Assembly (NCBI GenBank): GCA_963715565.1
Contig: OY970256.1
Coordinates: 1,922,001 to 1,986,000 of the forward strand
From: JACVRN01 sp963715565
GTDB taxonomy: Bacteria; Acidobacteriota; Blastocatellia; Pyrinomonadales; Pyrinomonadaceae
Reading direction: 5' to 3'
Length of the DNA: 64,000 nt
The notes beneath the pieces were generated by a model. The model was not told the origin of the DNA and searched no databases. It saw nothing but the letters and a program-made list of their open reading frames with translations. Positions 24,481 to 32,860 of the stretch are shown one piece after another. The position numbers and the translations under genes are program-made. The first letter of the stretch is position 1. The number at the start of each line of letters is the position of its first letter.

Positions 24481-24558
24481 GTACGGTAAAAGACGTACCG
24501 CGGCTGTTAATGTACCCTACTGTACTGAGTACGTGGACGTACTGTGCCTATTCCGTAC
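24481..24558. promoter_or_regulatory. Cluster of GTAC-containing words in a divergent promoter region
   Basis: Seven GTAC tetramers occur in 78 bases (24481, 24495, 24512, 24522, 24529, 24539, 24555). They include CGGTAAAAGACGTACCG (5-bp arms) and GTACTGAGTAC, which are inverted repeats. The cluster sits between the divergent receiver gene and the Crp/Fnr-like gene and could be a set of operator sites. The binding protein is not known. Confidence 0.4.
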
Positions 24559-24673
24559 TGTGTGCTAAACTCCCATAAGTTAGTTTTGTCTGAACTGTTT
24601 TCGACATAAATGTAGCCTAGCAATCTATCCTTATGCCGACCTCCATTGGCTCTGTAGCGTAAGGAGATTGCTC

Positions 24674-25405
24674 ATGCTCACAAATCGAGGGAGCGGCTTG
24701 CAGACCTCAAACCGGATACTAAGCGAGCTGCCGCCGGAAGAACTGGACAGCCTGTCGCAGCACTTAGAACCCGTTATTCTGACAACCGGCAACATACTGC
24801 ACTTCCCTCAAGACCCTGTCACCCACGTTTACTTTCCGAATAGTGGAACCATCTCGGTCGTAGCAGCTTTCAAAGACGGCGGGGGCGTCGAGATAGGCGT
24901 CATCGGTAACGAAGGGATGTTCGGCATAAATGTGGTGTTGGGGAGTACGACGACGCCGCACGAGGGACAAGTGCAACTGCCGGGAGAAGCCTTGCGAGCG
25001 CCCGCGGACCTGATTAAGAAAGAATTTAATAAGGGCGGGCAGCTTCAGGATTTATTGCTCAGGTACACGCAAGCCTTCATCATACAGGTCGCGCAGACCG
25101 CGGCCTGCAACCGCTCTCATCCCATGGTGGGGAGGCTGGCGCGTTGGCTGTTGATGAGCCACGACAGGGCGGCGAAGGGCGAGTTGGAACTGACGCACGA
25201 ACTTATCGCCGTCATGTTAGGTTCGAGGCGGGCGGGAGTCAGCGAGGCCGCGGGTAAGCTGCAAGACGAGGGCCTGATTAGATACAAGCGAGGGCACATT
25301 ACCGTTGTGGACCGGGAAAGGCTGGAAGCAATCTCGTGCGAATGCTACCAAGTGGTGAAGACGGAGTTTGACCGCTTGCTCGACGGCAACAATCACACGG
25401 TATGA
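24674..25405 (+). CDS. Crp/Fnr-family transcriptional regulator
   Basis: The 243-residue protein starts at ATG 24674, seven bases after AAGGAG. An N-terminal cyclic-nucleotide-binding-like beta-roll (about 20-130) is followed by a dimer helix and a C-terminal winged helix-turn-helix with ELTHELIAVMLGSRRAGVSEAAGKLQDEGLIRYKRGHI. The EFNKGGQLQDLLLRYTQAFI segment is typical of the acidobacterial/proteobacterial branch that lacks the cAMP phosphate-binding residues, and there is no Fnr-type Cys cluster. The signal is therefore unknown. The stretch upstream is packed with GTAC words, which could be its own operator. Confidence 0.9.
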   Translation: MLTNRGSGLQTSNRILSELPPEELDSLSQHLEPVILTTGNILHFPQDPVTHVYFPNSGTISVVAAFKDGGGVEIGVIGNEGMFGINVVLGSTTTPHEGQVQLPGEALRAPADLIKKEFNKGGQLQDLLLRYTQAFIIQVAQTAACNRSHPMVGRLARWLLMSHDRAAKGELELTHELIAVMLGSRRAGVSEAAGKLQDEGLIRYKRGHITVVDRERLEAISCECYQVVKTEFDRLLDGNNHTV

Positions 25406-25493
25406 GACGAAGACCCGCATCCCGCATTCGATTATCCATTATTAACTCCTGGCTCATCCTTAGGTGAGTCAGCTATATTATTGCCCAAATTCT

Positions 25494-25886
25494 TTAGTGG
25501 CTCACCAGCATACTGTCCACAATACTCCCCAACCTTTCAAAATCAATCGGCTTGGTCAGATATTCGTTACAGCCCGCCGCCAGCGCGGCTTCTCTCATTC
25601 CGTAGGTGTCGTGCGCGGTGATGGCAACAATGGTGACGTTCTGACAGAGTTCCCTGCACTCACGTATCTGCTCTGTGGCGGCAAGCCCGTCCAGTTGCGG
25701 CATGTTTAAGTCCATCAGAATCAGGTCAGGACACAGTTGCTCGACAAGCTCCACGGCCTCCAGACCGTCGCGGGCTTCGACCACCCTGTAACCTCGCAAC
25801 TCCAACACCCTGCGCAGGAGCGTGCGCGTGTCATCAAAATCCTCCGCCACCATGATGGTATAACGCTGAATACTGCTACTAGTCAC
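25494..25886 (-). CDS. Single-domain response regulator (CheY-like)
   Basis: The 130-residue receiver has the full active site: acidic pair in VAEDFDD, phospho-acceptor Asp in LILMDLNMPQLDG (about residue 57), Thr in VAITAHD and Lys in LTKPIDF. It has no output domain, so it must act through a partner protein, probably in a phosphorelay with a hybrid kinase. No histidine kinase is in the window. A second single-domain receiver follows on the same strand at 26029. Confidence 0.9.
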   Translation of the reverse strand: MTSSSIQRYTIMVAEDFDDTRTLLRRVLELRGYRVVEARDGLEAVELVEQLCPDLILMDLNMPQLDGLAATEQIRECRELCQNVTIVAITAHDTYGMREAALAAGCNEYLTKPIDFERLGSIVDSMLVSH

Positions 25887-26028
25887 GACTCACACCACCT
25901 TGCAATTTATTAGGGGATAAACGGAGGAAAATCTGTGGAGGATTTCGCAGCCATCTATGGGAGAGTTTATAGAGGGTAGGGCTTACGGGAAAGGATAATA
26001 CGAGGGCCTCGTTCACGCAAGTCCTCGC

Positions 26029-26424
26029 TCAGTCCGGCTTCAACTGCCGCTCCGCCCCGGCACCTATCCACTTACGAATGTGTTCGGCGACGTTGAAGAT
26101 GTCTTCCGGCTTAATCAGGTAGTCCTGCGCCCCGGCCCGTAGCGCCGCCTCTTTTTCCTTCGGCATGGCGCGCGCCGAGTAAAAGAGAATCGGCGTCTCC
26201 GCGTCCGTTTCACGGATCGCCATGCAGAGGCCGACGCCGGAGGCGTCCTCAAAGGTGTGGTCCAGCAGGTAGAGGTCGAACTGCCCGGGCACAGCCAGCT
26301 TCATGCACTCTGTACCGTTCCTGGCCGTCGTCATATGAAAGCCCTGCCGCTCAAGCAGGAGGGTGACGATGACGCGAGTGTCGTCGTGGTCTTCAACGTA
26401 AAGGATGCGACGTTTAGCTTCCAT
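26029..26424 (-). CDS. Single-domain response regulator
   Basis: The 131-residue receiver domain has the acidic pocket YVEDHDDTRV, phospho-acceptor Asp in LYLLDHTFED, a Ser in LFYSARAM and Lys in YLIKPEDI. Phosphorylation should be possible. There is no DNA-binding or other output domain. Together with the receivers at 24027 and 25494 and the Crp-like gene it forms a small signalling cluster. Confidence 0.88.
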   Translation of the reverse strand: MEAKRRILYVEDHDDTRVIVTLLLERQGFHMTTARNGTECMKLAVPGQFDLYLLDHTFEDASGVGLCMAIRETDAETPILFYSARAMPKEKEAALRAGAQDYLIKPEDIFNVAEHIRKWIGAGAERQLKPD

Positions 26425-26700
26425 AATGTCTCCTACGGGGCAAAAGGAAGAGTCGCCCCACCCGGTTTTGATGCAGCCACGGGCATGGCCATTCCTACTA
26501 TTTATTGGCCGTTTCTACTGGCAGAAGACTTTGAGGGCAGGCCGCAGGGTACAGATACCTCCGGGAAAGCGGTGAGTAGCAGCTTTGCACATTTATTCAT
26601 TCTATTTGAATATTTGTGCACGGCTCCATTTTACCAACAATAGGTTTGACGCTAAGATTAAGTCTGAACGGAAAATTCTAATAGGATAGGACGTGGATAA

Positions 26701-27663
26701 ATGGGACGCTCGTTTTCACATCTCAGTGTCTGGCATCTGGCGGCTTTAATCCTGGCTGTGTGTCTTCTCTCCATATTGTATCTGTCTGGCCGTCCGGCGC
26801 TGGCCACGACCGGCGGTGAGTTAATTGACCGTATGACGGCTTTCAGCGGAGGCCCGTTTGAAGCGTCCGGCCTCGCTGACATCGCCGGAACAGACGCAGT
26901 GCTCTTCGTAGACGACGGGCGGCCCGGCCAGGTCTTCTGGATGAATCTGGACCGAAGCGGGCGGCAGGCCGGTGTGATTAAAGCTATTGGACTCGGCGTA
27001 GAGATTCAGGACCTGGAGGGTGTTACGACCGACCAGACGTACTATTACGTAGTCAGCTCGCAGTCACGGCCCAAGTCCGCAGACAAAGCGGGGATAGTGA
27101 GATTTAAGCTGAATACGCAGACTCAAAAGGTTGAAGCGGTTGAGTCAGTCGTGGGCCTCAAAAAATTTCTAGTAGAGAACGTGGCCGAACTGCGCGAAAT
27201 GGGCGATGTAAAGATGAAGCAGGGCGGGATAAACGTCGAAGGTCTTGCCTGGGACCCGCAGCGAAACAGATTCTTGCTGGGCCTGCGCTCGCCCGTTATA
27301 GATGGGAAAGCGCTCGTCATTCCGTTAAGGCTGCGGGATGCGCGGGGCCCGTTCTCCATCGGCAATCTTGAAGTCATAGGCTCGAAGGCTATCAGGCTAT
27401 CGGTCGGGGGCGTCGGCATCCGCGGGATAGAGTATGACGCGAAGGCAGGACTTTTCCAGATAGTTTCAGGCGCTGCCGAAGACCAGGAGCAAACGGATTT
27501 CGCCCTCTGGCAGTGGAGCGGAGATGAGAATGGAGCCGCCCCCAAAGAGTTGAACCGCTTCGATAGGAGCCTCAAGCCCGAAGGTGTGGCGCGGGTGACT
27601 GCCGGGGGCCGTGATTTTATGTTTATTGTCTTCGATGCAAGCGGCTACATGGTCGTTGAATAA
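26701..27663 (+). CDS. Membrane-anchored or exported DUF3616-like protein
   Basis: The 320-residue protein has an N-terminal hydrophobic segment (WHLAALILAVCLLSILYLSG) that could be an anchor or a signal. The remainder has the repeat pattern of a beta-propeller, with blocks such as FEASGLADI, DAVLFVDDGRPGQVFWMNLD, IQDLEGVTTDQTYYYVVSS, INVEGLAWDPQRNRFLLGLR and FDRSLKPEGVARV. The order 'EG(l/m)...d' in several blades is typical of DUF3616 and phytase-like propellers. Enzyme activity is unknown. The start is ATG 26701; no strong ribosome site is visible. Confidence 0.7.
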   Translation: MGRSFSHLSVWHLAALILAVCLLSILYLSGRPALATTGGELIDRMTAFSGGPFEASGLADIAGTDAVLFVDDGRPGQVFWMNLDRSGRQAGVIKAIGLGVEIQDLEGVTTDQTYYYVVSSQSRPKSADKAGIVRFKLNTQTQKVEAVESVVGLKKFLVENVAELREMGDVKMKQGGINVEGLAWDPQRNRFLLGLRSPVIDGKALVIPLRLRDARGPFSIGNLEVIGSKAIRLSVGGVGIRGIEYDAKAGLFQIVSGAAEDQEQTDFALWQWSGDENGAAPKELNRFDRSLKPEGVARVTAGGRDFMFIVFDASGYMVVE

Positions 27664-27804
27664 CTCAACGAGTTTCCCGTGGAGAAAAATACAAGATAAT
27701 GCGCTTTGCACAAATATTTAGACGGATTGAATAAGAGCGATGAATGCTGCAATCCCTTCTGAATAAATGTGCAAAGCCACATTAAACTTTTGGAGGCTGT
27801 AGCT

Positions 27805-28407
27805 ATGAGAAAAATAATCGTCTTATCATTTATTACATTAGACGGAGTCATGCAAGCGCCTGGTGGACCCGACGAAGATACGTCAAGTGGCTTCAAATAT
27901 GGTGGCTGGACTGCGCCGTATTTTTACGAAGCTGACGAAGCGGCTGGTGAGTTAATGGTAAAACAAATGAAGTCCGCAGATCTTCTTTTGGGCAGGAAAA
28001 CATTCGAGATTTTTGCTGCCTACTGGCCTGAGCATGCAGACTATTGGCCGGGCGTCAATGATGTCACCAAATATGTCATGAGTAATACTATGGACAAGTC
28101 AGATTGGCAAAACTCAGTTTTTCTTAAAAGCGTCGATGACATAAAAAAACTTAAGGACTCAGAAGGTTCTGATATCCAAGTCCACGGCAGCGGTAATCTG
28201 ACTCAGACACTGCTCAAACATGATCTGGTCGATGAGCTGTGGCTCAAAACTTTCCCAATCACGCTCGGCGTGGGTAAGCGTTTGTTCGGCGAGGGCACTA
28301 TTCCCGCAGCCTTTACACTAACAGAGAGTTTGGTTACGTCAAACGGTGTGATCTTCGCTAACTACAAGCGAGCCGGAGAAGTTAAGACAGGTACTGTCGG
28401 AGCGTAA
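27805..28407 (+). CDS. RibD C-terminal/dihydrofolate-reductase-like protein
   Basis: The 200-residue protein starts at ATG 27805 with GGAGG upstream. It begins MRKIIVLSFITLDGVMQAPG, the signature of the YwjB/RibD C-terminal reductase family. The NADPH site is suggested by ADLLLGRKTFEIF and IQVHGSGNLTQTLL, and the family end 'L...pi.LG.GkrLF' is present. Members reduce pterin- or riboflavin-precursor-like substrates; many are uncharacterised. It is followed three bases later by a VOC gene, so they form a small operon. The local A/T content is higher than in the core region. Confidence 0.88.
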   Translation: MRKIIVLSFITLDGVMQAPGGPDEDTSSGFKYGGWTAPYFYEADEAAGELMVKQMKSADLLLGRKTFEIFAAYWPEHADYWPGVNDVTKYVMSNTMDKSDWQNSVFLKSVDDIKKLKDSEGSDIQVHGSGNLTQTLLKHDLVDELWLKTFPITLGVGKRLFGEGTIPAAFTLTESLVTSNGVIFANYKRAGEVKTGTVGA

Positions 28408-28409
28408 GC

Positions 28410-28850
28410 ATGACGATCAAGAGAATGGACCATGTCAGCGTCGTCGTCGACGACCTCCCAGCCGCCATTGCCTTCTTCACCACCCTCGGCATGGCGCGTG
28501 AAGGCGAGGCGGCCGTCGAGGGCGATTGGGTGGACCGCGTCAACCGGCTCGAAAGTGTCCAGGTCGACATCGTTATGATGCGGACCCCGGATGGACACGG
28601 GCGGCTTGAGCTGACGAAGTTTCGCAATCCAAAACTGGTCGAGATCGAACCAAAGATCGCACCGCCGAACGCGCTGGGCCTCCGGAGCGTCATGTTTACA
28701 GTCGAAAGCGTCGACGACACTGTCGCTCGCATGCGCGCCGTTGGTGCCGAACTCATCGGCGAGGTGGCCCGGTACGAGGACAAGTACAGGCTCTGCTACA
28801 TGCGAGGCCCTGCGGGCATCATCGTCGCGCTGGCCGAGGAACTCTTCTGA
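28410..28850 (+). CDS. VOC-family (glyoxalase/bleomycin-resistance-like) protein
   Basis: The 146-residue protein has two beta-alpha-beta-beta-beta repeats of the vicinal oxygen chelate fold: the first starts MDHVSVVVDDLPAAIAFFTTLG, the second RSVMFTVESVDDTVARMRAVG. The metal ligands H8 and E71 (RLELTKF) and the late Glu in LAEELF are consistent with a metal site. Such proteins act in detoxification or as dioxygenases or epimerases. The codon use is GC-rich compared with the upstream RibD-like gene, although they are three bases apart, so the two probably came together from different sources. Confidence 0.88.
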   Translation: MTIKRMDHVSVVVDDLPAAIAFFTTLGMAREGEAAVEGDWVDRVNRLESVQVDIVMMRTPDGHGRLELTKFRNPKLVEIEPKIAPPNALGLRSVMFTVESVDDTVARMRAVGAELIGEVARYEDKYRLCYMRGPAGIIVALAEELF

Positions 28851-29408
28851 CGCGTTCACCGCCTTCGGGGACACCGGTGGCGTCCCAGGCGCTCCTTCTA
28901 CTCGATACCCTGTTTGGCGCTGCATCCTTCTTTCTCGCCTGCTTGCGCCGCGGTTTTGTTAGGCGTATTAAACGCTACCTGTTCCCACGGCTCACGCCGT
29001 GGGCTATTATCTTCCGCCCCTTTCAGGGGCTGTCGGTCAATAAAGACATAAAAGCAGGGCCGCTCAGCCCCTTAGCATGGAAACACGAGCGACCCTGCCC
29101 GCGCCGCACCATCCGTTGCGCCTCAAGGGATGTGCGACACTTCAGAGAGAGCGAGCGGCCCTTGCTCCCTCTCAAGCTTTAGCTATACGAGAGCGTTTTG
29201 CTATGATGCGAGCGCTCTAGTCTTTGAAAACCGAAGCAACGGCAAATGCGTCGTCTCTATTCTCAACCTCAAGCTGAGTGATGAGCGTCGCCGTTGAGCA
29301 TGAGAGGTTCATACTCACGGCACAGCGACTACGCAAGCACATTTTACCATCAATTGGTGGTAAAAGCAAATTTAGAGCGCCGTTTGTTCCATCAGGAGGC
29401 CGTGCCTG
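28851..29408. other. Intergenic stretch with small palindromes
   Basis: This stretch of 558 bases has no convincing gene. It holds a copy of a palindromic intergenic element at about 28988-29035, with the hairpins CCACGGCTCACGCCGTGG and CCCCTTTCAGGGG, plus a GC-rich part to about 29180. The final 70 bases include an operator-like palindrome described separately. Confidence 0.5.
29342..29365. promoter_or_regulatory. Palindromic operator candidate upstream of the XRE gene
   Basis: The perfect 8-bp arms TTTTACCA (29342-29349) and TGGTAAAA (29358-29365) flank an 8-base centre. The site is 43 bases upstream of the XRE regulator start, a position expected for autoregulation. Confidence 0.5.
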
Positions 29409-29726
29409 ATGGGAACAAAGCCGCGTTCCAAGCCAGAGCGCCTATCCGAAAAGCTTTTACAGATTCGCACCGCTCTCGGACTCTCACAAGCTGATATGTG
29501 GAGGCGTCTTGAAGCGGAAGACCTTATCGCGTTCAGGCAAATTTCGGCATATGAGTTAGGAAAGCGCGAGCCATCGTTGATAATTCTATTGCGGTATGCA
29601 CAAGTTGCAGGTGTACATGCGGAAATTTTGATAGACGATGAGTTAGACCTGCCCGCACAGCTTCCCGGCCCAACCAACTACAAAGAAATCAGGCGCAAGT
29701 TCGCCTCACGCCGCCGGAAACGTTAG
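29409..29726 (+). CDS. XRE-family helix-turn-helix regulator
   Basis: The 105-residue protein starts at ATG 29409 with AGGAGG ten bases upstream. The HTH_3/XRE domain covers about 12-72: LSEKLLQIRTALGLSQADMWRRL, then AFRQISAYELGKREPSLIILLRYAQVAGV. The C-terminus is basic (RRKFASRRRKR). Such small regulators are common on mobile elements and often repress their own promoter; a palindrome lies just upstream. No toxin partner is adjacent. Confidence 0.88.
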   Translation: MGTKPRSKPERLSEKLLQIRTALGLSQADMWRRLEAEDLIAFRQISAYELGKREPSLIILLRYAQVAGVHAEILIDDELDLPAQLPGPTNYKEIRRKFASRRRKR

Positions 29727-29798
29727 CTCAGAAAGTAGCCCAAAGCCTAAACGTCACCCGCCGCGAGCACAGACGTTGATGCAGTTGTCTAAACCTGT

Positions 29799-30161
29799 TT
29801 AGGTCGTTGGTGGCGTGCCCCTGCGCCGCCTGTATTCTGATTTCTTTTTGAGACCCACCGCCTGCGCCTCGTTGGAACTCCGCCCGTACTGCGCGATGAC
29901 CTGATCCTTCATCCCAAGCACCAAATCATGAAAAGCCCACTCCTTAGCCACGGCATTATCGCGCGCCGATTTATATGCCGCCTCTGCCTGTATCTCCGCC
30001 TGTTGCGCGGCATTCAATGCAGTGTGAGCAGCCGTGAGCGCCGCCGTGCTGTAAGTCGTGTTGTTCGGGTTGTAGGTTGTGATGGCCTGCAACGCCGTGA
30101 AGCTCGTTTCGTCCGCTTCGAGCGTGTTAGGCTGCACACGTTTCGTTTCATCTCTCGGCAT
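29799..30161 (-). CDS. Ala/Gln-rich helical protein of unknown function
   Basis: The 120-residue protein is almost entirely helical and low in complexity, with AALTAAHTALNAAQQAEIQAEAAY and a basic C-terminus (KKKSEYRRRRG). It has no signal peptide and no known domain. The upstream sequence on its strand contains AGGAGG about 7 bases before the start, so translation is likely. It is convergent with the XRE gene and begins about 110 bp from the repeat array at 30274. Confidence 0.55.
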   Translation of the reverse strand: MPRDETKRVQPNTLEADETSFTALQAITTYNPNNTTYSTAALTAAHTALNAAQQAEIQAEAAYKSARDNAVAKEWAFHDLVLGMKDQVIAQYGRSSNEAQAVGLKKKSEYRRRRGTPPTT

Positions 30162-30273
30162 CAGTGAGAACCTCCTGAGTGTGTAAGGTTAACGAAATGC
30201 GAGGAACGCGCCGTTATCTTATGTTATGAGAAACGCGGGCGCAAGGTTTTTATAAATCTCATGCAAAAGGAAC

Positions 30274-30520
30274 TAATCACCGCTCATTGTATTACAATGG
30301 TACACCATTAGAGACTTATGACGCGTCATAAGTCTCTAATGGTGTACCATTTTTCTATAATGACGCGTCATTATCCCTTAATGACGAGTGATTATGCCCT
30401 AATGATGCGTGATTAGGGGATAATGAGCCATCATTAAGGGATAATGACTCGTCGTTAGGGGATAATGAGCCGTCATTAGAGGATAATCACGGCTCATTAT
30501 GCCTTAATGATGGCTCATTA
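30274..30520. repeat. Array of twelve 16-bp palindromic sites with an exact 21-bp period
   Basis: Twelve 16-bp units start at 30274, 30295, 30316, 30337, 30358, 30379, 30400, 30421, 30442, 30463, 30484 and 30505, each separated by 5 bases (tccct, tgccc, gggga, aggga, gagga and so on). The consensus of most units is TAATGAnnCGTCATTA. Several units are perfect palindromes (TTATGACGCGTCATAA and TAATGACGCGTCATTA); others have one to four mismatches. The 21-bp step is two helical turns, so every site faces the same side of the DNA. This fits cooperative binding by a dimeric protein, or an iteron-like origin or partition site. It is not a CRISPR array, since the 5-base spacers are far too short. 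Confidence 0.9.
30296..30351. repeat. 56-bp perfect palindrome
   Basis: Bases 30296-30351 are an exact palindrome without any loop, centred on ACGCGT. It is formed by units 2, 3 and 4 of the 21-bp array plus their spacers (GAGAC and GTCTC are complementary). As single-stranded DNA or RNA it would fold into a stem of about 26-28 bp. Confidence 0.95.
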
Positions 30521-30612
30521 CGCCTCGGCTTTGCCTAACGGAAGGGTCTAGGTCTGATTCTGTTGGGCAGGATGAATAATTGTTGGGTAATTTATGAAAA
30601 AGGCCGAAACGT

Positions 30613-30650
30613 ATAGGAAAGCCCCGCCCAAGTGAGCGGGGCTTTCCTAT
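30613..30650. terminator. Two-way terminator hairpin
   Basis: The 15-bp perfect arms ATAGGAAAGCCCCGC (30613-30627) and GCGGGGCTTTCCTAT (30636-30650) have an 8-base loop. It lies between the palindromic array and the stop of the small secreted protein gene. Confidence 0.75.
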
Positions 30651-30704
30651 GGCGGGACCAAGCTCGCAAGTCTCAGTTTACGAACTATATACTCGATGAT
30701 TAGG

Positions 30705-31061
30705 CTATTTGAGCGTCAGCCCAAGCAGGATAGGATAGCCTTGCGTCCCACCGCCGGAGCAGCCACCGCCCCAAAATACGGTGACGTTCCGTGAGCTCAC
30801 CAGCGCCTGAGTGGCTACGGGCAGTATTCTATTAACGTTGTCTACACCCCCACCTAACATATACTGCCCGCCCTTACTCGAGCAGGTGTGACTGAACGGC
30901 TCTGACGTGAAGCTGAGCCATACACCAGCAGCATTCACATTCGATATCTCTATGGATGCGATCTTTACATTCGCACTCCAGCCAGCTGCCTCCGCGATGC
31001 CGCTGAAGAGAAAAGTTAAGACGCAGATGAACATGGTCGTTAAGATCAAAGGCTTACGCAT
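30705..31061 (-). CDS. Small secreted protein, Cys-containing
   Basis: The 118-residue protein starts at ATG 31061 with AAAGGAGT upstream. It has a signal peptide (RKPLILTTMFICVLTFLFSGIAEA). The mature part of about 93 residues is beta-rich. Two Cys, in SHTCSSKGG and GGGCSGGG, probably form a disulfide. Repeats of Gly near QYMLGGGVDN are flexible. I do not recognise a family. A terminator hairpin lies 55 bases beyond its stop, and the gene probably stands alone. Confidence 0.65.
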   Translation of the reverse strand: MRKPLILTTMFICVLTFLFSGIAEAAGWSANVKIASIEISNVNAAGVWLSFTSEPFSHTCSSKGGQYMLGGGVDNVNRILPVATQALVSSRNVTVFWGGGCSGGGTQGYPILLGLTLK

Positions 31062-31245
31062 TGTGAGACTCCTTTCTGAGTTCAACAAGGTAGGATGAGG
31101 TTAAGCGAGTTCTAGCCTCAAAAGAGGATTAAGACAAGAGCTTCATCTTTCTTAATCCAACATCGGGTGAGCGTCAGCGCGGCTTATATCACAACCCCTC
31201 TTCAGCTTTCAAGTTAATTGGTGAGCAGGTATTGGTTCAGTTTCA

Positions 31246-31334
31246 ATGAGAACTCACCGCCGAGACGCAGAGCAGGCGCAGAGAAATTCAACTCTCTGCG
31301 CTTCCTCCGCGACATCTCTGCGTCTGCGGCGGTG
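31246..31334. repeat. Inverted repeat with GACGCAGAG words
   Basis: The left arm CACCGCCGAGACGCAGAG (about 31257) and GCGCAGAGA pair with the right parts TCTCTGCG and TCTCTGCGTCTGCGGCGGTG (about 31315). The hairpin is imperfect and lies just beyond the stop of the LCAT-like lipase on the minus strand. Confidence 0.75.
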
Positions 31335-31357
31335 AATGCTTTGTTCTCTTGAGCGTG

Positions 31358-32860
31358 CTACTTGACGACTTCGCTGACGAGCGCGGTGAGCGCGTTGTCT
31401 TGAAGAGTCAGGTTGTTCTGTAGGTCGCCGTGCAGGTCGCAGGAGAAGACGGCGTAGGCGATGGGGAGCGACGTGTTGAAGATGGAGTTGGCGCGTCGCA
31501 CAGAGGCTAGAGTTTCGGCGAGGAGCGAGCGCCGCGTGACGCGACCGTCGCCCGGTAGATACATTGCTTCGGTCACTTGCTTTTCACCGAAGCGCTGGCC
31601 GCTCGACGAGCGAAAGGAGCGCGGTTCTGTCAGCGTTATCCAGCGGTTGCGCTTCGCGTCGCGTAAGACGACGGGCGCGTCGAGCGTCTCTTCGCAATCT
31701 CCGCCAAACGCATAGAGCCCCACGGGCGCGCTTTCTTCGGTCGGCGCATCGAGCGCCTCGTGAAAACGGCGCGCGCGCATGAGCACGTTCGCGAAGTAAC
31801 CATCAAGGTCTTCGACCGTGCCGCGCGCGGCGCGCTCCTTTGTGTGGCCGCTCTGGAAACGCTCGCGGAATTTTCTGTCCGCCACGGGAGACCAGTTGTA
31901 CTCGCGCCAGTTGGCCGGGTCGTAAATATCTATCTTGACGGGCCGCAGGTTCTCGTCCAGAAAACGCGCCGTCTGGCCGTGCGGCAAAAGTTGAAAGAGC
32001 GCGGGCGCGGTGATGGCGTCCTCGCGCGAGAGCGTGTTTAAGAGACGCACGCGACGACGCAAGCCTTCGGTTAAAGAGTAGCCTTCGAGCAGCGTGGCGA
32101 ACGCATCTGCGGAGCCTTCGTTGGGCGTGCCGAACATGAAAATCTTGCTGATGTGCTCAGCGCCCGCCCAGTTGGGCGTGTAGGCAGAGCCTTCGGGCAG
32201 AAGGTCCGCGTCGCCGTAGCGCGCCGCGTAACGCGCGACGAGGCCGCCCATCGAATGAGCCACGATGTTGAAGCGCAGGTCTGGACGCCCCAGCTTGCGC
32301 TTTAAGTCAGCGATGCGGCGCACAAGCAGTTGCGCAGACTCTACATTATCCCTGCGCCAGTCGTAAGCGAAGACGTAGAACGTGTCGCGGTCGCCGCCTT
32401 CAGCCGGATTATCCCAGTCGCCTTCGCTATAGCCGCCGTACTTTCTCAGGGCTTCGAGCAGGTTGTGATAGATATAGACTTCAGGAATGAGCCGCGAGAA
32501 GCGTAGCGAAGTCACAATCTTTTTCGGGACGAGCTTGTCGCGGTTGGCTTTCAGGTCGGGCGAGATGGGCAGCGTCAGCCCGTCGTCCGACGAGCGGAAA
32601 AGCGAAGGCCAGACGCGCTCGCCCGTCTCCGCGTTGACCAGCTCAGACCCCAGTATGCCGGGGATGATGATGATGGGACGCTTGCCCTTCTGCTCGCGCG
32701 CGACGGCGAAGATGCGCTCCATATTCGGCTTGCGATGCGCGCCGCACCCGGCCATGAAGGGCGCGACCGCCATCAGCAGCGAGACAGTTAAAAGAAGAAA
32801 GACGCGTGGACGCTGGCGTGCGGCGACGCGTTGAGGCGCAAACCCGAAAGTGTTCTTCAT
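31358..32860 (-). CDS. LCAT-like lipase/acyltransferase lipoprotein
   Basis: The 500-residue protein starts at ATG 32860, where its ATGA overlaps the larB stop. The N-terminus has a lipobox (APFMAGCG), so it is probably an outer-membrane lipoprotein. The alpha/beta hydrolase core matches lecithin:cholesterol acyltransferase: the oxyanion strand PIIIIPGILGSEL, the aromatic segment FYVFAYDWRRDN, the nucleophile elbow NIVAHSMGGLVARY with the catalytic Ser, and IFMFGTPNEGS. The catalytic Asp and His are probably in the later YAFGGDCEET and YLPGDGRV region (GDGRVTRRS), but the His cannot be placed with confidence. It should act on phospholipid or other ester lipids. Confidence 0.88.
   Translation of the reverse strand: MKNTFGFAPQRVAARQRPRVFLLLTVSLLMAVAPFMAGCGAHRKPNMERIFAVAREQKGKRPIIIIPGILGSELVNAETGERVWPSLFRSSDDGLTLPISPDLKANRDKLVPKKIVTSLRFSRLIPEVYIYHNLLEALRKYGGYSEGDWDNPAEGGDRDTFYVFAYDWRRDNVESAQLLVRRIADLKRKLGRPDLRFNIVAHSMGGLVARYAARYGDADLLPEGSAYTPNWAGAEHISKIFMFGTPNEGSADAFATLLEGYSLTEGLRRRVRLLNTLSREDAITAPALFQLLPHGQTARFLDENLRPVKIDIYDPANWREYNWSPVADRKFRERFQSGHTKERAARGTVEDLDGYFANVLMRARRFHEALDAPTEESAPVGLYAFGGDCEETLDAPVVLRDAKRNRWITLTEPRSFRSSSGQRFGEKQVTEAMYLPGDGRVTRRSLLAETLASVRRANSIFNTSLPIAYAVFSCDLHGDLQNNLTLQDNALTALVSEVVK

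Noticed and set aside
28957..28963. Further attC site (GTTAGGC word)
   Set aside because: No matching inverse core and no complementary boxes lie within 60-140 bases to the left, so it is a chance match.
30274..30520. CRISPR array
   Set aside because: The repeats are 16 bp with 5-base spacers and there are no cas genes; spacing and unit size do not fit CRISPR.
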